From positions 26,244-90,243 of the forward strand of contig DWXS01000083.1 of assembly GCA_019119045.1 (NCBI GenBank): DNA of 64,000 nt. Direction: 5' to 3'. Source of the DNA: Candidatus Mailhella merdavium. GTDB taxonomy: Bacteria > Desulfobacterota > Desulfovibrionia > Desulfovibrionales > Desulfovibrionaceae. This document shows, piece by piece, positions 27,401 through 33,443 of this stretch (the first letter of the stretch is position 1; the number at the start of each line of letters is the position of its first letter). The position numbers and the translations under genes were made by a program. The notes beneath the pieces were generated by a model. That model saw only the letters and a program-made list of their open reading frames with translations. It did no database searches and was not told where the DNA came from.

Positions 27401-27805
27401 CTCCGTCACGGATTCAAAGATTTTCTGCAGGTCGCCTTCCACGGCAGTTCCCGCTCCGGCCGCAAAGAAGCCCTTGGCCGCTTCCGCTGTCTGGTAGAAA
27501 TTCTGCCCGAGCCTGTCGCTCACCTCGCGCAGGTAGTCCAGACGCGCCGCGCCCCTGGCGGAACTGCCCTCAATGGTGCTGAACGCCTTGTTCAGCCGGT
27601 CAAGGTTCAGCGCCGCGTCAAGGCTGGCCTTGCCGAAAACGGTAAAGCTCCCCACCGTGGCGGAAAGGCCGAAAAAGCGCGTCAGCGAACCGGCAAGCTC
27701 CTGCACTCCCTCGCGCAGAGCCGCCGCGCTGCGTTCGGCGGACTTGAAAGCTTTGCTTGCATTGTCCTGCCCATTGATGATAATCTTCGTCTGCAGTTGA
27801 CTCAT
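24482..27805 (-). CDS. Tail tape measure protein
   Basis: 1107 residues from ATG 27805. The N-terminal tape-measure domain (about 45-230, LNLDRLNKAFSTIEG, LSSDEYNRTLLALQQMISKG) is followed by long coiled coils and hydrophobic helices and by the lambda-type C-terminal domain (about 870-1000, SSLEDALVEFTTTGKLSF). It sets tail length and is ejected ahead of the DNA. An in-frame ATG 34 codons earlier is rejected because the extension is not tape-measure-like. Confidence 0.9.
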   Translation of the reverse strand: MSQLQTKIIINGQDNASKAFKSAERSAAALREGVQELAGSLTRFFGLSATVGSFTVFGKASLDAALNLDRLNKAFSTIEGSSARGAARLDYLREVSDRLGQNFYQTAEAAKGFFAAGAGTAVEGDLQKIFESVTEASTALGLSSDEYNRTLLALQQMISKGKVSAEELRQQLGEALPGAFQLFAQAAGVSTAELDKMLERGEVGIDVLGKFADVLHNKYEKGANEAAQGLQAELNRLTMSWEDFKVSFMDTDLARSSIQTVRGAVESMTAGVEEYDTALKASVPALAAFIAQHKLMNTSLAQGEGIRKNVVAGLKNLTLAAREAADAEIIRLEREKLALVQNEKRAAALAARLAGTENAARAEQVLANVRARLLTLDNQLNAAEKKLSGSHIAAVTSLEMLKKAGLGVRSAFSSLLGIFGGPWGVAITAAAGGLSYLAMQESGAEKYARKHADALSLVSDNADDAARAISAYAEKLQGMSQTKLDLEYQRILQAQREILTETGSIFAGDLRQAIFSALVESDRDIARFGDKLRDVLRPLEKENIDLLKASDIQVIITELEKIAAENNKGLGFDKIKKDLDALLDSTLRLETFSTVIPGNMEEAADATNRFSRELAALDKAGGQFVTSASDAISWLDRYTANTALAKETSAAFERTQREVALALIQSTAAVAAGMGQWETYERLMRAADEYQKRFAQVDAGKTGGTGKTEAQRRAEAALKALEGYNRELEKLKSTDAEFRDWELKRWVEEQIDLYPQYKKKIEEVAAARRESWAEEDRAEAERKARENSDLRLDFYQQLAEKSGQYNLSLEYANQLIDRQMEEWKNADIPREYLDQMRELLRLEAGTEGWDGAKRAMKSYYADATNMGRQFESFTQTSLSSLEDALVEFTTTGKLSFSDLADSMIRDLVRIAYQAMVVAPLVRAITGMFGGGSAASMSVSGGLASSDFSPTASMGWVKMAMGGVVSGGSISDYSGSVVSSPTTFDFNEHLTAFRKGAGLMGEAGPEAVMPLTRGPDGTLGVRSYTPDFSMPTPEVTVNVINNTGQQVQAQTTAAPDGQGGLNIEVVLDQVEAGMVQRDNAGRSRFANHLDRTRGLSRAGRLYRGRGKS

Positions 27806-27997
27806 ATGGCCCCCTGTGCGTGTTGATGTTTTTTTTCTTTTTTCATCATGCCACAGGGGGTCATTTTTGGCTACAACAATATGAATTTTTAATATATCAA
27901 ACACCATAAAATGAGATAACCATGAACATAATGGAAACCCTTGCCGGAGAAATATTTTTAACCTATTATTAGCCTAAGGCTGAAAAAGGATGACAAT

Positions 27998-28141
27998 GTG
28001 GTTAAACGTGCGGCTGATATCCTCGAAAAATTCGCCGTGGGTTCGCTTTTGGTCGGACTTTATCAGGAAAAAATGTTTGCTGTTTTCCTGGCTTTCGCTG
28101 GAATTATCGCATGCTTTTATCTGACAGGGAGGATGAAATGA
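27998..28141 (+). CDS. 47-residue putative membrane protein
   Basis: GTG start 7 bases after AAGGA. An amphipathic first part (KRAADILEKFAVGSLLVGLYQ) precedes a membrane helix (MFAVFLAFAGIIACFYL). It points away from the tape measure gene and is coupled by ATGA to the next micro-gene. Such two-gene micro-operons occur in prophages and integrative elements; function unknown. Confidence 0.55.
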   Translation: MVKRAADILEKFAVGSLLVGLYQEKMFAVFLAFAGIIACFYLTGRMK

Positions 28142-28227
28142 GCGGAAATACCCTGTGGATACTGGCCGCTCTTTTTATGGCCGGAGTATTTGTATTCGGC
28201 CTGTACATGAGCCGCCGCAAGACATGA
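28138..28227 (+). CDS. 29-residue membrane micropeptide
   Basis: MSGNTLWILAALFMAGVFVF then GLYMSRRKT: one membrane helix and a basic tail, start overlapping the previous stop. Ends 11 bases before a terminator shared with hicB. Confidence 0.5.
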   Translation: MSGNTLWILAALFMAGVFVFGLYMSRRKT

Positions 28228-28238
28228 TGAAAAACAAA

Positions 28239-28275
28239 AGCCCCCGCCCGGCGGATCAAACACCGGGCGGGGGCT
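28239..28275. terminator. Bidirectional terminator
   Basis: 13-bp perfect stem AGCCCCCGCCCGG (28239-28251) / CCGGGCGGGGGCT (28263-28275), with A-rich sequence on the left and AAAA on the right, serving the micropeptide operon (+) and hicB (-). Confidence 0.8.
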
Positions 28276-28299
28276 GAAAACAGCAAGACGGAAAGCGCG

Positions 28300-28716
28300 T
28301 TACGCCAGCGCCATGCTGGCTATATAGCCGGAGCGGGTCATGCCTGCCCTTTCCGCCTTGCGATCCAGCGCGGTCAGGGCGTTGCGCGGCATGGAAATCG
28401 TTACCTTTACCGGCGTTCTGTCCATGTCGGGCGCGGCAATAAGCTGAAAGAGCATTTCCCCGGCGGGGGTAAAGCCTTCTTCCGCGTTGCTTGCCTCCGC
28501 CATGCGCCGTACGCTCTCCACAGGGGACGGAAGCGGCAGACTGCGTCCGGCCTTTACATATTCTTCCAGAGAAAGCTTCAGGGCATCGTGCGCCATATCC
28601 ATTGCCTCGGCCATATCCATGCCCTCGGTATTCGCCTCGGGCACATCCGGAAACCACACGGCATAACCGCCTTCCGGAACCGGGCAGAACACCGCAAAAT
28701 AATACGTTCCAACCAT
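28300..28716 (-). CDS. hicB: HicB antitoxin (first HicAB pair)
   Basis: 138 residues from ATG 28716 (AAAAGG 8 bases upstream; a GTG 3 codons earlier is possible). N-terminal HicB partial RNase-H-like domain (YYFAVFCPVPEGGYAVWFPD, DMAEAMDMAHDALKLSL) and a C-terminal ribbon-helix-helix (VKVTISMPRNALTALD) for DNA binding. It neutralises the HicA encoded just upstream and represses the pair. Confidence 0.88.
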   Translation of the reverse strand: MVGTYYFAVFCPVPEGGYAVWFPDVPEANTEGMDMAEAMDMAHDALKLSLEEYVKAGRSLPLPSPVESVRRMAEASNAEEGFTPAGEMLFQLIAAPDMDRTPVKVTISMPRNALTALDRKAERAGMTRSGYIASMALA

Positions 28717-28759
28717 ATCTATCACCTTTTCAGGGCGGGAGGAACCAGCCCTCCCGTTT

Positions 28760-28939
28760 TTATCGGAGCTTCACTCCGGTTTGCTTTTCGATTTCCTTGA
28801 CGGTCCTTTCCGGGATTTCGGTATGCCTGCCGATTGTCGTCCGGTATATTCCGTCCTTGTATGCTTTTGTGTGGTTCCCTCCTTCGTCAAATACAAATCC
28901 GGCTTCCGCGAGTTTTCTGAGTATGTCCTTTCGTTTCAT
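28760..28939 (-). CDS. hicA: HicA toxin (first HicAB pair)
   Basis: 59 residues from ATG 28939 after GGAGGCG. Double-stranded-RNA-binding-like fold with the catalytic histidine in GGNHTKAY; this family cuts mRNA. An in-frame extension to 29068 is rejected because it reads through the promoter. hicA-hicB order and 43-base spacing are normal. Confidence 0.88.
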   Translation of the reverse strand: MKRKDILRKLAEAGFVFDEGGNHTKAYKDGIYRTTIGRHTEIPERTVKEIEKQTGVKLR

Positions 28940-28944
28940 CTCGC

Positions 28945-29010
28945 CTCCGTTGTTTATATTTTTATGTATATTTTTATGTATTGTCAAGGTTTTTTGTGTA
29001 AAAAAATACA
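28945..29010 (-). promoter_or_regulatory. hicAB promoter/operator
   Basis: AT-rich region with two direct TTTTTATGTA repeats (around 28959-28981) and the reverse form TACATAAAAA near 29010. TTGACA on the - strand (complement of TGTCAA at 28982-28987) gives a -35. The repeats are likely HicB RHH sites. Confidence 0.5.
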
Positions 29011-29018
29011 TAAAAACT

Positions 29019-29267
29019 TTAATACATCTTTTCCTCGCCTGCCCGGATCTGTCCGCACAGTTCTGCATACATATCCGTGGCTACGCCTTTCTGTTCCGGG
29101 GTCAGCCGGGCAAAGTCAATGGCCGCCTGCAGAAAACGGGCGCGCAGCTTCACGCTCATGCGCCGGTGTTCGCGCAGGGTTTCCATCATCAGGGCCACGG
29201 CCCGGGCGTTCTGTTCCTTCATGGCCTCAGCCGACAGGGCGGATTCGTTCATATTACTGCGCGACAT
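29019..29267 (-). CDS. Small phage protein, possible tail chaperone
   Basis: 82 residues from ATG 29267 (GGAGG 6 bases upstream), overlapping the preceding stop. Helical and charged (MSVKLRARFLQAAIDFARLT). It follows the gene at 29254-29493, and the two together precede the tape measure, a position that may fit a second tail assembly pair, but no family is recognised. Confidence 0.55.
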   Translation of the reverse strand: MSRSNMNESALSAEAMKEQNARAVALMMETLREHRRMSVKLRARFLQAAIDFARLTPEQKGVATDMYAELCGQIRAGEEKMY

Positions 29268-29493
29268 GTTCGGCCTCCCGCGGCTGCGCGCCGGCATGCG
29301 CCAGCATTTCACTCAGGGCGCGCATCTGCGCGTCAAGCTCCTTCGCCAGCGTGGCCGCTCCGGCCAGATCCCCCAGGTCCAGCTCCTCAAGGTCGCGGTC
29401 ATTCAGAAAATGGTTCAACACCCGGATCTTGTCGGCTATGGGGTAGTATTGCGGCAGGAAATCATACATGGAATAGGGCATGGAATCGGACAT
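29254..29493 (-). CDS. Small phage protein upstream of the tape measure region
   Basis: 79 residues (MSDSMPYSMYDFLPQ...), acidic and helical. Its first 15 codons lie in a 48-bp sequence repeated perfectly 310 bases upstream at 29759-29806. A promoter-like pair on the - strand at 29739-29712 would give it a leader of about 210 bases. Function unknown. Confidence 0.6.
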   Translation of the reverse strand: MSDSMPYSMYDFLPQYYPIADKIRVLNHFLNDRDLEELDLGDLAGAATLAKELDAQMRALSEMLAHAGAQPREAEHVAQ

Positions 29494-29496
29494 GGG
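29449..29496. repeat. 48-bp direct repeat, copy 1
   Basis: Identical to 29759-29806; covers codons 1-15 and the start of the 79-residue gene. The segment between the copies holds a promoter and hairpins and no gene, so it looks like an insertion with target-like duplication or the scar of a recombination that brought in the accessory genes. Confidence 0.8.
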
Positions 29497-29499
29497 ACA

Positions 29500-29739
29500 C
29501 TCCTGGGGTTTGGGAATTTAAAACAAAAAGGCAGAACAACGCTCCCCGGTCCCCAGAGACCGCCGGGGCCTCACGGACACCCGGACGTTGTCCCGCCAAT
29601 ATGCACCCGCCTGAAAGGGCGGAAAGTGGCAGATACGAAAAGCGCCGCGATTCACTCCAGCTTGGGGCTGGAGAAGGCTCCGGCAATGCCTCTGGGGTTT
29701 AGGGTGGTTCAGGATTAACCGGAACGGGAGCTTTGTCAA
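29500..29739 (-). ncRNA. Promoter and structured leader RNA (unidentified)
   Basis: On the - strand TTGACA (29739-29734), 16 bases, TAATCC (29717-29712) would start a leader of about 200 bases before the 79-residue gene. The leader can form at least three hairpins: around CTCCAGCCCCAAGCTGGAG, CCGCCCTTTCAGGCGG and CCCCGGCGGTCTCTGGGGACCGGGG (arms CCCCGG/CCGGGG). No known riboswitch recognised. No ORF fits in it. Confidence 0.4.
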
Positions 29740-29758
29740 GCAGGATTAAAATGAACTG

Positions 29759-29806
29759 TTGCGGCAGGAAATCATACATGGAATAGGGCATGGAATCGGA
29801 CATGGG
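29759..29806. repeat. 48-bp direct repeat, copy 2 (truncated gene start)
   Basis: Contains the first 15 codons of the 79-residue gene on the - strand with no continuation; the reading frame upstream of it leads into the terminator-like RNA at 29852. A gene-start remnant. Confidence 0.75.
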
Positions 29807-29851
29807 GCACCTCTACGATTTTTTGATAGGCCTTTCGCAGGATGCAAAAAA

Positions 29852-29926
29852 GGCCGGGAGCTCAAAACCGTCGTAGAACGGCGGGCCTATTTCCCCGAGG
29901 GGTCTTGTATTAGCCCACTCCCGGCC
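29852..29926 (+). ncRNA. C4-antisense-RNA-like structure, or elaborate terminator on the - strand
   Basis: Outer stem GGCCGGGAG (29852-29860) / CTCCCGGCC (29918-29926) encloses hairpin CCGT-ACGG (29868-29881) and a second stem GGGC (29883-29886) / GCCC (29913-29916) that encloses CCCC-GA-GGGG (29893-29902). This layout and the GGCGGGCCTATTT...AGCCCA wording resemble phage C4 antisense RNA, which controls antirepressors. On the opposite strand the outer stem is followed by TTTTTT, so it would also terminate the lipoprotein transcript. No antirepressor lies directly downstream on +, which counts against a simple C4 role. Confidence 0.4.
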
Positions 29927-29946
29927 AGAAAGCCGAAAAAATACCT

Positions 29947-30594
29947 TTACTTGAAGACTTCTCGTAGCTTTGGCGAGTTGGAAACCCTTTCTCCGTAGCG
30001 TTCCAACGCATCTCGCAGGGATTTAGATATGGATTCTGCGAGAACACTGCTCCCTCCTTCACATGCACCGCCAGCACCTCCATCAGCCGTACGATTGCCA
30101 GATATGGAACCATTCAAAACCAGATTATTCTGGCTGTCCCTAATATTATAGTCAAATCCTATATCTGTAGAAGCTGAAGCGGTCGCTGACCAAAAACCGG
30201 GAATAAATTGTAGGCGTGGTTCAAAAAGTTTACTGGTAATAAAAATATATCCAGAAAGATTATCTTTTTTCATTTCTTCAACTGAAGGAATGTTTTCCCG
30301 TTGAAATATCGATTCAAAAATCGATTCATTTGTAGCTATGATGGAAGATGTAAACGAATCTGTCAAAGAAATCGGGAATTTATGAGCTGCACATGTAAAT
30401 GAAGACGGGGAAACGGTTTTATCCAGAAGATTTGTATCTGCATTAATAATAACTGCAAATTTTCCAGGTATTTTTTCATCATATGATGAATAAACATTAA
30501 CACTCTGGACTGTGTTTACAGGTGTTTTATAAGAACACCCCGCCCCCAGAGCCATGACCAGTACCACCGTAGCCAGTAAAAGCGACTTTCTCAT
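29947..30594 (-). CDS. Putative lipoprotein (prophage accessory gene)
   Basis: 215 residues with a lipoprotein signal (LLLATVVLVMALGAGCS, lipobox Cys at residue 20). The mature part resembles YajG/LPP-type beta-rich lipoproteins (VNVYSSYDEKIPGKFAVIIN, SESISKSLRDALE-like end). It stands alone with its own terminator and is AT-rich relative to its neighbours, so it looks like a moron expressed from the lysogen, perhaps acting at the outer membrane (for example superinfection exclusion). Function is inference. Confidence 0.7.
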   Translation of the reverse strand: MRKSLLLATVVLVMALGAGCSYKTPVNTVQSVNVYSSYDEKIPGKFAVIINADTNLLDKTVSPSSFTCAAHKFPISLTDSFTSSIIATNESIFESIFQRENIPSVEEMKKDNLSGYIFITSKLFEPRLQFIPGFWSATASASTDIGFDYNIRDSQNNLVLNGSISGNRTADGGAGGACEGGSSVLAESISKSLRDALERYGERVSNSPKLREVFK

Positions 30595-30677
30595 AAAGGC
30601 AAACCTCCGTTCTCGCCTTGTAGCGTTAACGGAGGCCTTCAGGCAAGGGTGTCCGCCTGCGGTATGATGGATTGCGG

Positions 30678-30717
30678 ATATGATGCCCTTGACACGATAT
30701 CAAAAAATGACATCATA
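30678..30717 (+). promoter_or_regulatory. Promoter/operator of the second HicAB pair
   Basis: ATATGATG near 30678 and CATCATAT near 30710 form an inverted repeat that spans TTGACA (about 30690) and the -10 region just before the hicA ATG at 30723. This would let the HicB product repress its own promoter. Confidence 0.5.
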
Positions 30718-30722
30718 TATTT

Positions 30723-30977
30723 ATGAAAGCAAAACACCGGAAAACCCTGCAGCTCATTTTCCAGCGCCCAACCTGCGGCAGTATTCGCTGGGCTGATATT
30801 GAAGCGCTTTTTATTGCCCTGGGCGCAGGGATAACAGAGGCGGAAGGATCACGCCTGTGCGTCAGACTTTTTAATGACCGGCGGGTATTCCACAGACCAC
30901 ACCCTTCTCCCGATACTGACAAGGGAGCTGTGAGCAGCATCCGCAAATGGCTGGAAGAAAACGGGATAACACCATGA
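30723..30977 (+). CDS. hicA: HicA toxin (second HicAB pair)
   Basis: 84 residues of the longer HicA type: KHRKTLQLIF, IRWADIEALFIALGA and the catalytic-histidine region RVFHRPHPSP. mRNA interferase by family. Opposite in orientation and only distantly related to the HicA at 28760-28939. Coupled to hicB by an ATGA overlap. Confidence 0.88.
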   Translation: MKAKHRKTLQLIFQRPTCGSIRWADIEALFIALGAGITEAEGSRLCVRLFNDRRVFHRPHPSPDTDKGAVSSIRKWLEENGITP

Positions 30978-31327
30978 AGAATGTGATGGAATTTGAGGGC
31001 GGCTATCAGGCCGTCATTACCTATGATCCGGAAATCGAGATGTTCCGGGGGGAATTTGTGGGCCTGAACGGAGGCGCGGACTTTTACGCCAGGGATGCCG
31101 ACTCCCTGAAGCGGGAAGGCAAGACATCCCTTGACGTTTTTCTGCGCATGTGCGCCGAAGACGGAGTATCCCCCAGAAAGGTCCGGGGGAAGTTTGCCCT
31201 GCGCCTGCCCCCCGATGTGTACCATAGCGCGACGGTTGCGGCGGCTGCGGAAGGCAAGTCACTTAACGCGTTCATTACGGAAGCGGTGCGCCAGGCTGTC
31301 CGCCTGCGGCAGAGGGGGCACATCTAA
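30974..31327 (+). CDS. hicB: HicB antitoxin (second HicAB pair)
   Basis: 117 residues from the ATG in the ATGA overlap. HicB domain with YQAVITYDPEIEMFRGEFVG and DADSLKREGKTSLDVFLRMC; C-terminal RHH-like segment KFALRLPPDVYHSATVAAAA. An earlier in-frame ATG at 30947 lies inside hicA and is not preferred. Confidence 0.88.
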   Translation: MKNVMEFEGGYQAVITYDPEIEMFRGEFVGLNGGADFYARDADSLKREGKTSLDVFLRMCAEDGVSPRKVRGKFALRLPPDVYHSATVAAAAEGKSLNAFITEAVRQAVRLRQRGHI

Positions 31328-31425
31328 AAATAAACATATTATCAGCATGTTATGGCAAACAGTTGAATATAATCAATTTTCAGGATAATATTATCTTCAT
31401 GATAAGGGTATAAAAAGGAGATGAC

Positions 31426-31611
31426 ATGAAAAAAGTTGTCACAAAAAGCATCGCCTTTTTTTTCGCCCTGGGATGCATGATTTCGTTTTTTCCCCGCTCC
31501 ACAAGCGCCCGTGACGCTCTGATGAAGCCCTGTTCAGATGACACAGGCATAGCGCGGCATTTCAGCGCGGCATGGAAGCACATTTCCCGCGCTGTGGAAT
31601 CCCATGGATAA
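31426..31611 (+). CDS. Small putative secreted protein
   Basis: 61 residues with a signal-peptide-like N-terminus (KKVVTKSIAFFFALGCMISF, possible cleavage after STSA). AAGGAGATGAC precedes the ATG. The remaining 30 residues have no known pattern. Expressed with the next gene; accessory. Confidence 0.5.
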   Translation: MKKVVTKSIAFFFALGCMISFFPRSTSARDALMKPCSDDTGIARHFSAAWKHISRAVESHG

Positions 31612-31648
31612 GTCTCGCCCCCAAAAGAGGAATAAACAGGAAGCCATA

Positions 31649-31819
31649 ATGGCTCTGCCCATTTTTTCGACTCCCACACTCACCGGAAATGACGCAAAGC
31701 GTTTTATAAAACGGATGATGGACAAGAAACAGAGACCTGTTCCGGTTTCTGTCGATCTCGCCAAAGTTCGTGAAGCGGTTTTGCAGGTGAAAAGAGAAAA
31801 GAAACAACTTTCAAATTGA
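31649..31819 (+). CDS. Small hypothetical protein
   Basis: 56 residues (MALPIFSTPTLTGNDAKRFI...), ending in a basic helix. Start chosen at the ATG after AGGAAGCC; an ATG at 31604 overlapping the previous stop would add 15 basic residues. Small LPIF-TP-LTG proteins of this kind occur near toxin-antitoxin genes, but I can give no function. Confidence 0.5.
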   Translation: MALPIFSTPTLTGNDAKRFIKRMMDKKQRPVPVSVDLAKVREAVLQVKREKKQLSN

Positions 31820-31896
31820 AGGTTTCAAACTCTGCCCCGTGCTCGATTTTTCAATCTTCGCGGGGTGTTCTGTTTTTGCTGGCGACAAAGATATAA

Positions 31897-31930
31897 CTGA
31901 AGCCCCCGGCCATGAGGTCGGGGGCTTCAG
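31897..31930. terminator. Bidirectional terminator
   Basis: 12-bp stem CTGAAGCCCCCG (31897-31908) / CGGGGGCTTCAG (31919-31930), loop of 10. It separates the rightward small genes from the leftward antirepressor. Confidence 0.75.
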
Positions 31931-31956
31931 TGTTCAGGGAGCATATCTTCCGCGCT

Positions 31957-32752
31957 TCACGCGGCAAAAAGCGGCGAGCGCCAGCGGACGAGGTAATAAA
32001 TCTTGTTTGAGATATGGACGGGGAAATTGCGGCGCATCATCTTGCCGAAGGCTGTGAGCGTGATGGAAGGCACGTTTTCCCGCTCGGCCCACTCAAGATA
32101 TGCGGTATAAAGTTTGATGCACTGAATGCCGGAACTTCTGCGCGCTTCCTCCAGATATTCACGCGCCCAGGATTCAGCCTTTTCCAGCGGGGAGTCGTCG
32201 TGAAGAGGAGTAAATTCCGGGCCGGAAATGTAATAGCAGAATTCCAGAAAATAGCGTTTCACATCCGCGCCGTAACGGCCCTTGGCCATTTGCACGGCAT
32301 AGCACAGCGCCTTGTCGCGCATCTTGGGTGACATACGACGCATAATCTGTTCCAGTTCTTCGTTGTTCATGCCGGAAAGAGAAATATCGTCGTTTTCTCC
32401 AATATTCTTTTTTCCTCCGGGCATCTTGTAGCAACCGTTCTTACGGAGTGAGGGCAGCACATCTCCGGCCAGCCATTTTTGAAAAGGCAGAGCGGCGGTT
32501 TTGTCGCTCCGGCCCAAAAAGAAATACAACCCCTGTTCGGAAAGAGTCAGCATTTCCTGTGTGCCAGAGGGGGGTCACAACGGATGTGATCCCCCGCCAT
32601 TCTTCCGGAACATGTGCAATACGGCTTGAACCATTCCATTCATAACCTAAAGCCAAAGCCACATCCTTCGCCACGAACCACGGGTTCCCGTTCTCGTCAA
32701 GAGCCAGGCGCACCCTGTTGCCTTCAAACAGATACGGCATAATCTGAGACAT
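31957..32752 (-). pseudogene. Bro-N antirepressor, frameshifted in a G6 run
   Basis: The N-terminal Bro-N domain (MPYLFEGNRVRLALDENGNP, WFVAKDVALALGY, VPEEWRGITSV) runs from ATG 32752 to the homopolymer at 32569-32574 (GGGGGG on +). Deleting one base there restores TPSGTQEMLTLSEQGLYFFL and a full-length protein of about 264 residues ending at 31957. Bro-N/ANT proteins inactivate phage repressors, which fits a CI without a cleavage domain. Either a real lesion, a phase-variable switch or a sequencing error. Confidence 0.8.
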
Positions 32753-32763
32753 TTTCCCTCCGT

Positions 32764-33434
32764 TCATCTCATCCGCGCCTTGCGCTGTTCCGTCTCCTGC
32801 TCCCGGCGGGAGGCTTCCAGCGTCCAGTGTTCAAGCCACATCAGGTGCCCGAATATCCGTTCGTCGATCCTGATGCCCAGCCAGCCCGCCGCCACCTGCA
32901 CGGCGTTGTAATCCAGACCCAGCGGCCCCAGGCCCGCGCGCCACTGGGTCCGGCAGCCCAGCCACAGCCTGCGGGTTGTCCACAGGCCGGGCACAAGCCG
33001 GGGCTGGCGCTTGTCGCAGCCCCGGCAGTCCACGTTCTGATTTCGTCTCTGGCGGCGCTCTACGCAGCCGGCGCAGTATTTCGCGCGCCCCGCGTCGTGG
33101 AGCCAGCGCCACCAGATTTCGAGTTTTTTGTTTCCAGCTCCTCCGAACCGAGGGCATCAATGCGCCGGGCCAGCGCCACGGCGTCGGCGCTGGTCATCAG
33201 TTCCTGCTTTGAGGGGTCGCGCAGGCAGGCGGCGATCTTGTTCTTCCGGGCGCGCCATTCCTGCGCCGTCACGGAGAGTTCGATCTGCGCGCGTTCTTCA
33301 TCCGAAGCGTTGGTAAGTTTTTCCAGCGCATCCACGCGGGCATCCATTTCCTCGCGGAATTCCGGCCAGCTCTGGGCGCGCACTTCCACCCGCAGGCCGG
33401 AGGGCAGTTCCACCATGTGATACTGAGTAGGCAT
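32764..33434 (-). CDS. gpG-gpT-like tail assembly chaperone, -1 frameshift product
   Basis: Residues 1-104 come from the gpG-like frame (33434-33123); a -1 slip on A-AAA-AAC then enters the frame ending at 32764, giving about 223 residues. The T-like extension contains a Cys4 cluster (KYCAGCVERR ... NVDCRGCDKRQ) and a DUF1799-type segment (GLGPLGLDYNAVQVAAGWLG). In lambda the G/GT ratio guides tail tube assembly on the tape measure. A GTG at 33033 could start the second frame alone, but that would split the Cys4 cluster. Confidence 0.75.
33060..33434 (-). CDS. Tail assembly chaperone, gpG-like
   Basis: 124 residues directly after the tail tube gene, the position of lambda gpG. Helical (EMDARVDALEKLTNASDEER) with a low-complexity end (GGAGSTTRGARNTAPAA) after the slippery site at codons 103-104, as expected for the unshifted product. 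Confidence 0.75.
   Translation of the reverse strand: MPTQYHMVELPSGLRVEVRAQSWPEFREEMDARVDALEKLTNASDEERAQIELSVTAQEWRARKNKIAACLRDPSKQELMTSADAVALARRIDALGSEELETKNSKSGGAGSTTRGARNTAPAA
33123..33129 (-). promoter_or_regulatory. A-AAA-AAC ribosomal frameshift site
   Basis: The - strand reads ACA AAA AAC in the gpG-like frame, with AAC as codon 104, so the heptamer A AAA AAC is in exactly the phase needed for -1 slippage. The -1 frame is open for 119 codons afterwards. Confidence 0.75.
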
Positions 33435-33443
33435 GACAACTCC

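Noticed and set aside
28760..29068. 102-residue HicA form
   Set aside because: The first 43 codons cross the AT-rich promoter/operator; the 59-residue form has GGAGG and the full HicA domain.
29449..29806. CRISPR-like repeat pair
   Set aside because: Only two copies, 48 bp, spaced 310 bases and coding; no array and no cas genes in the window.
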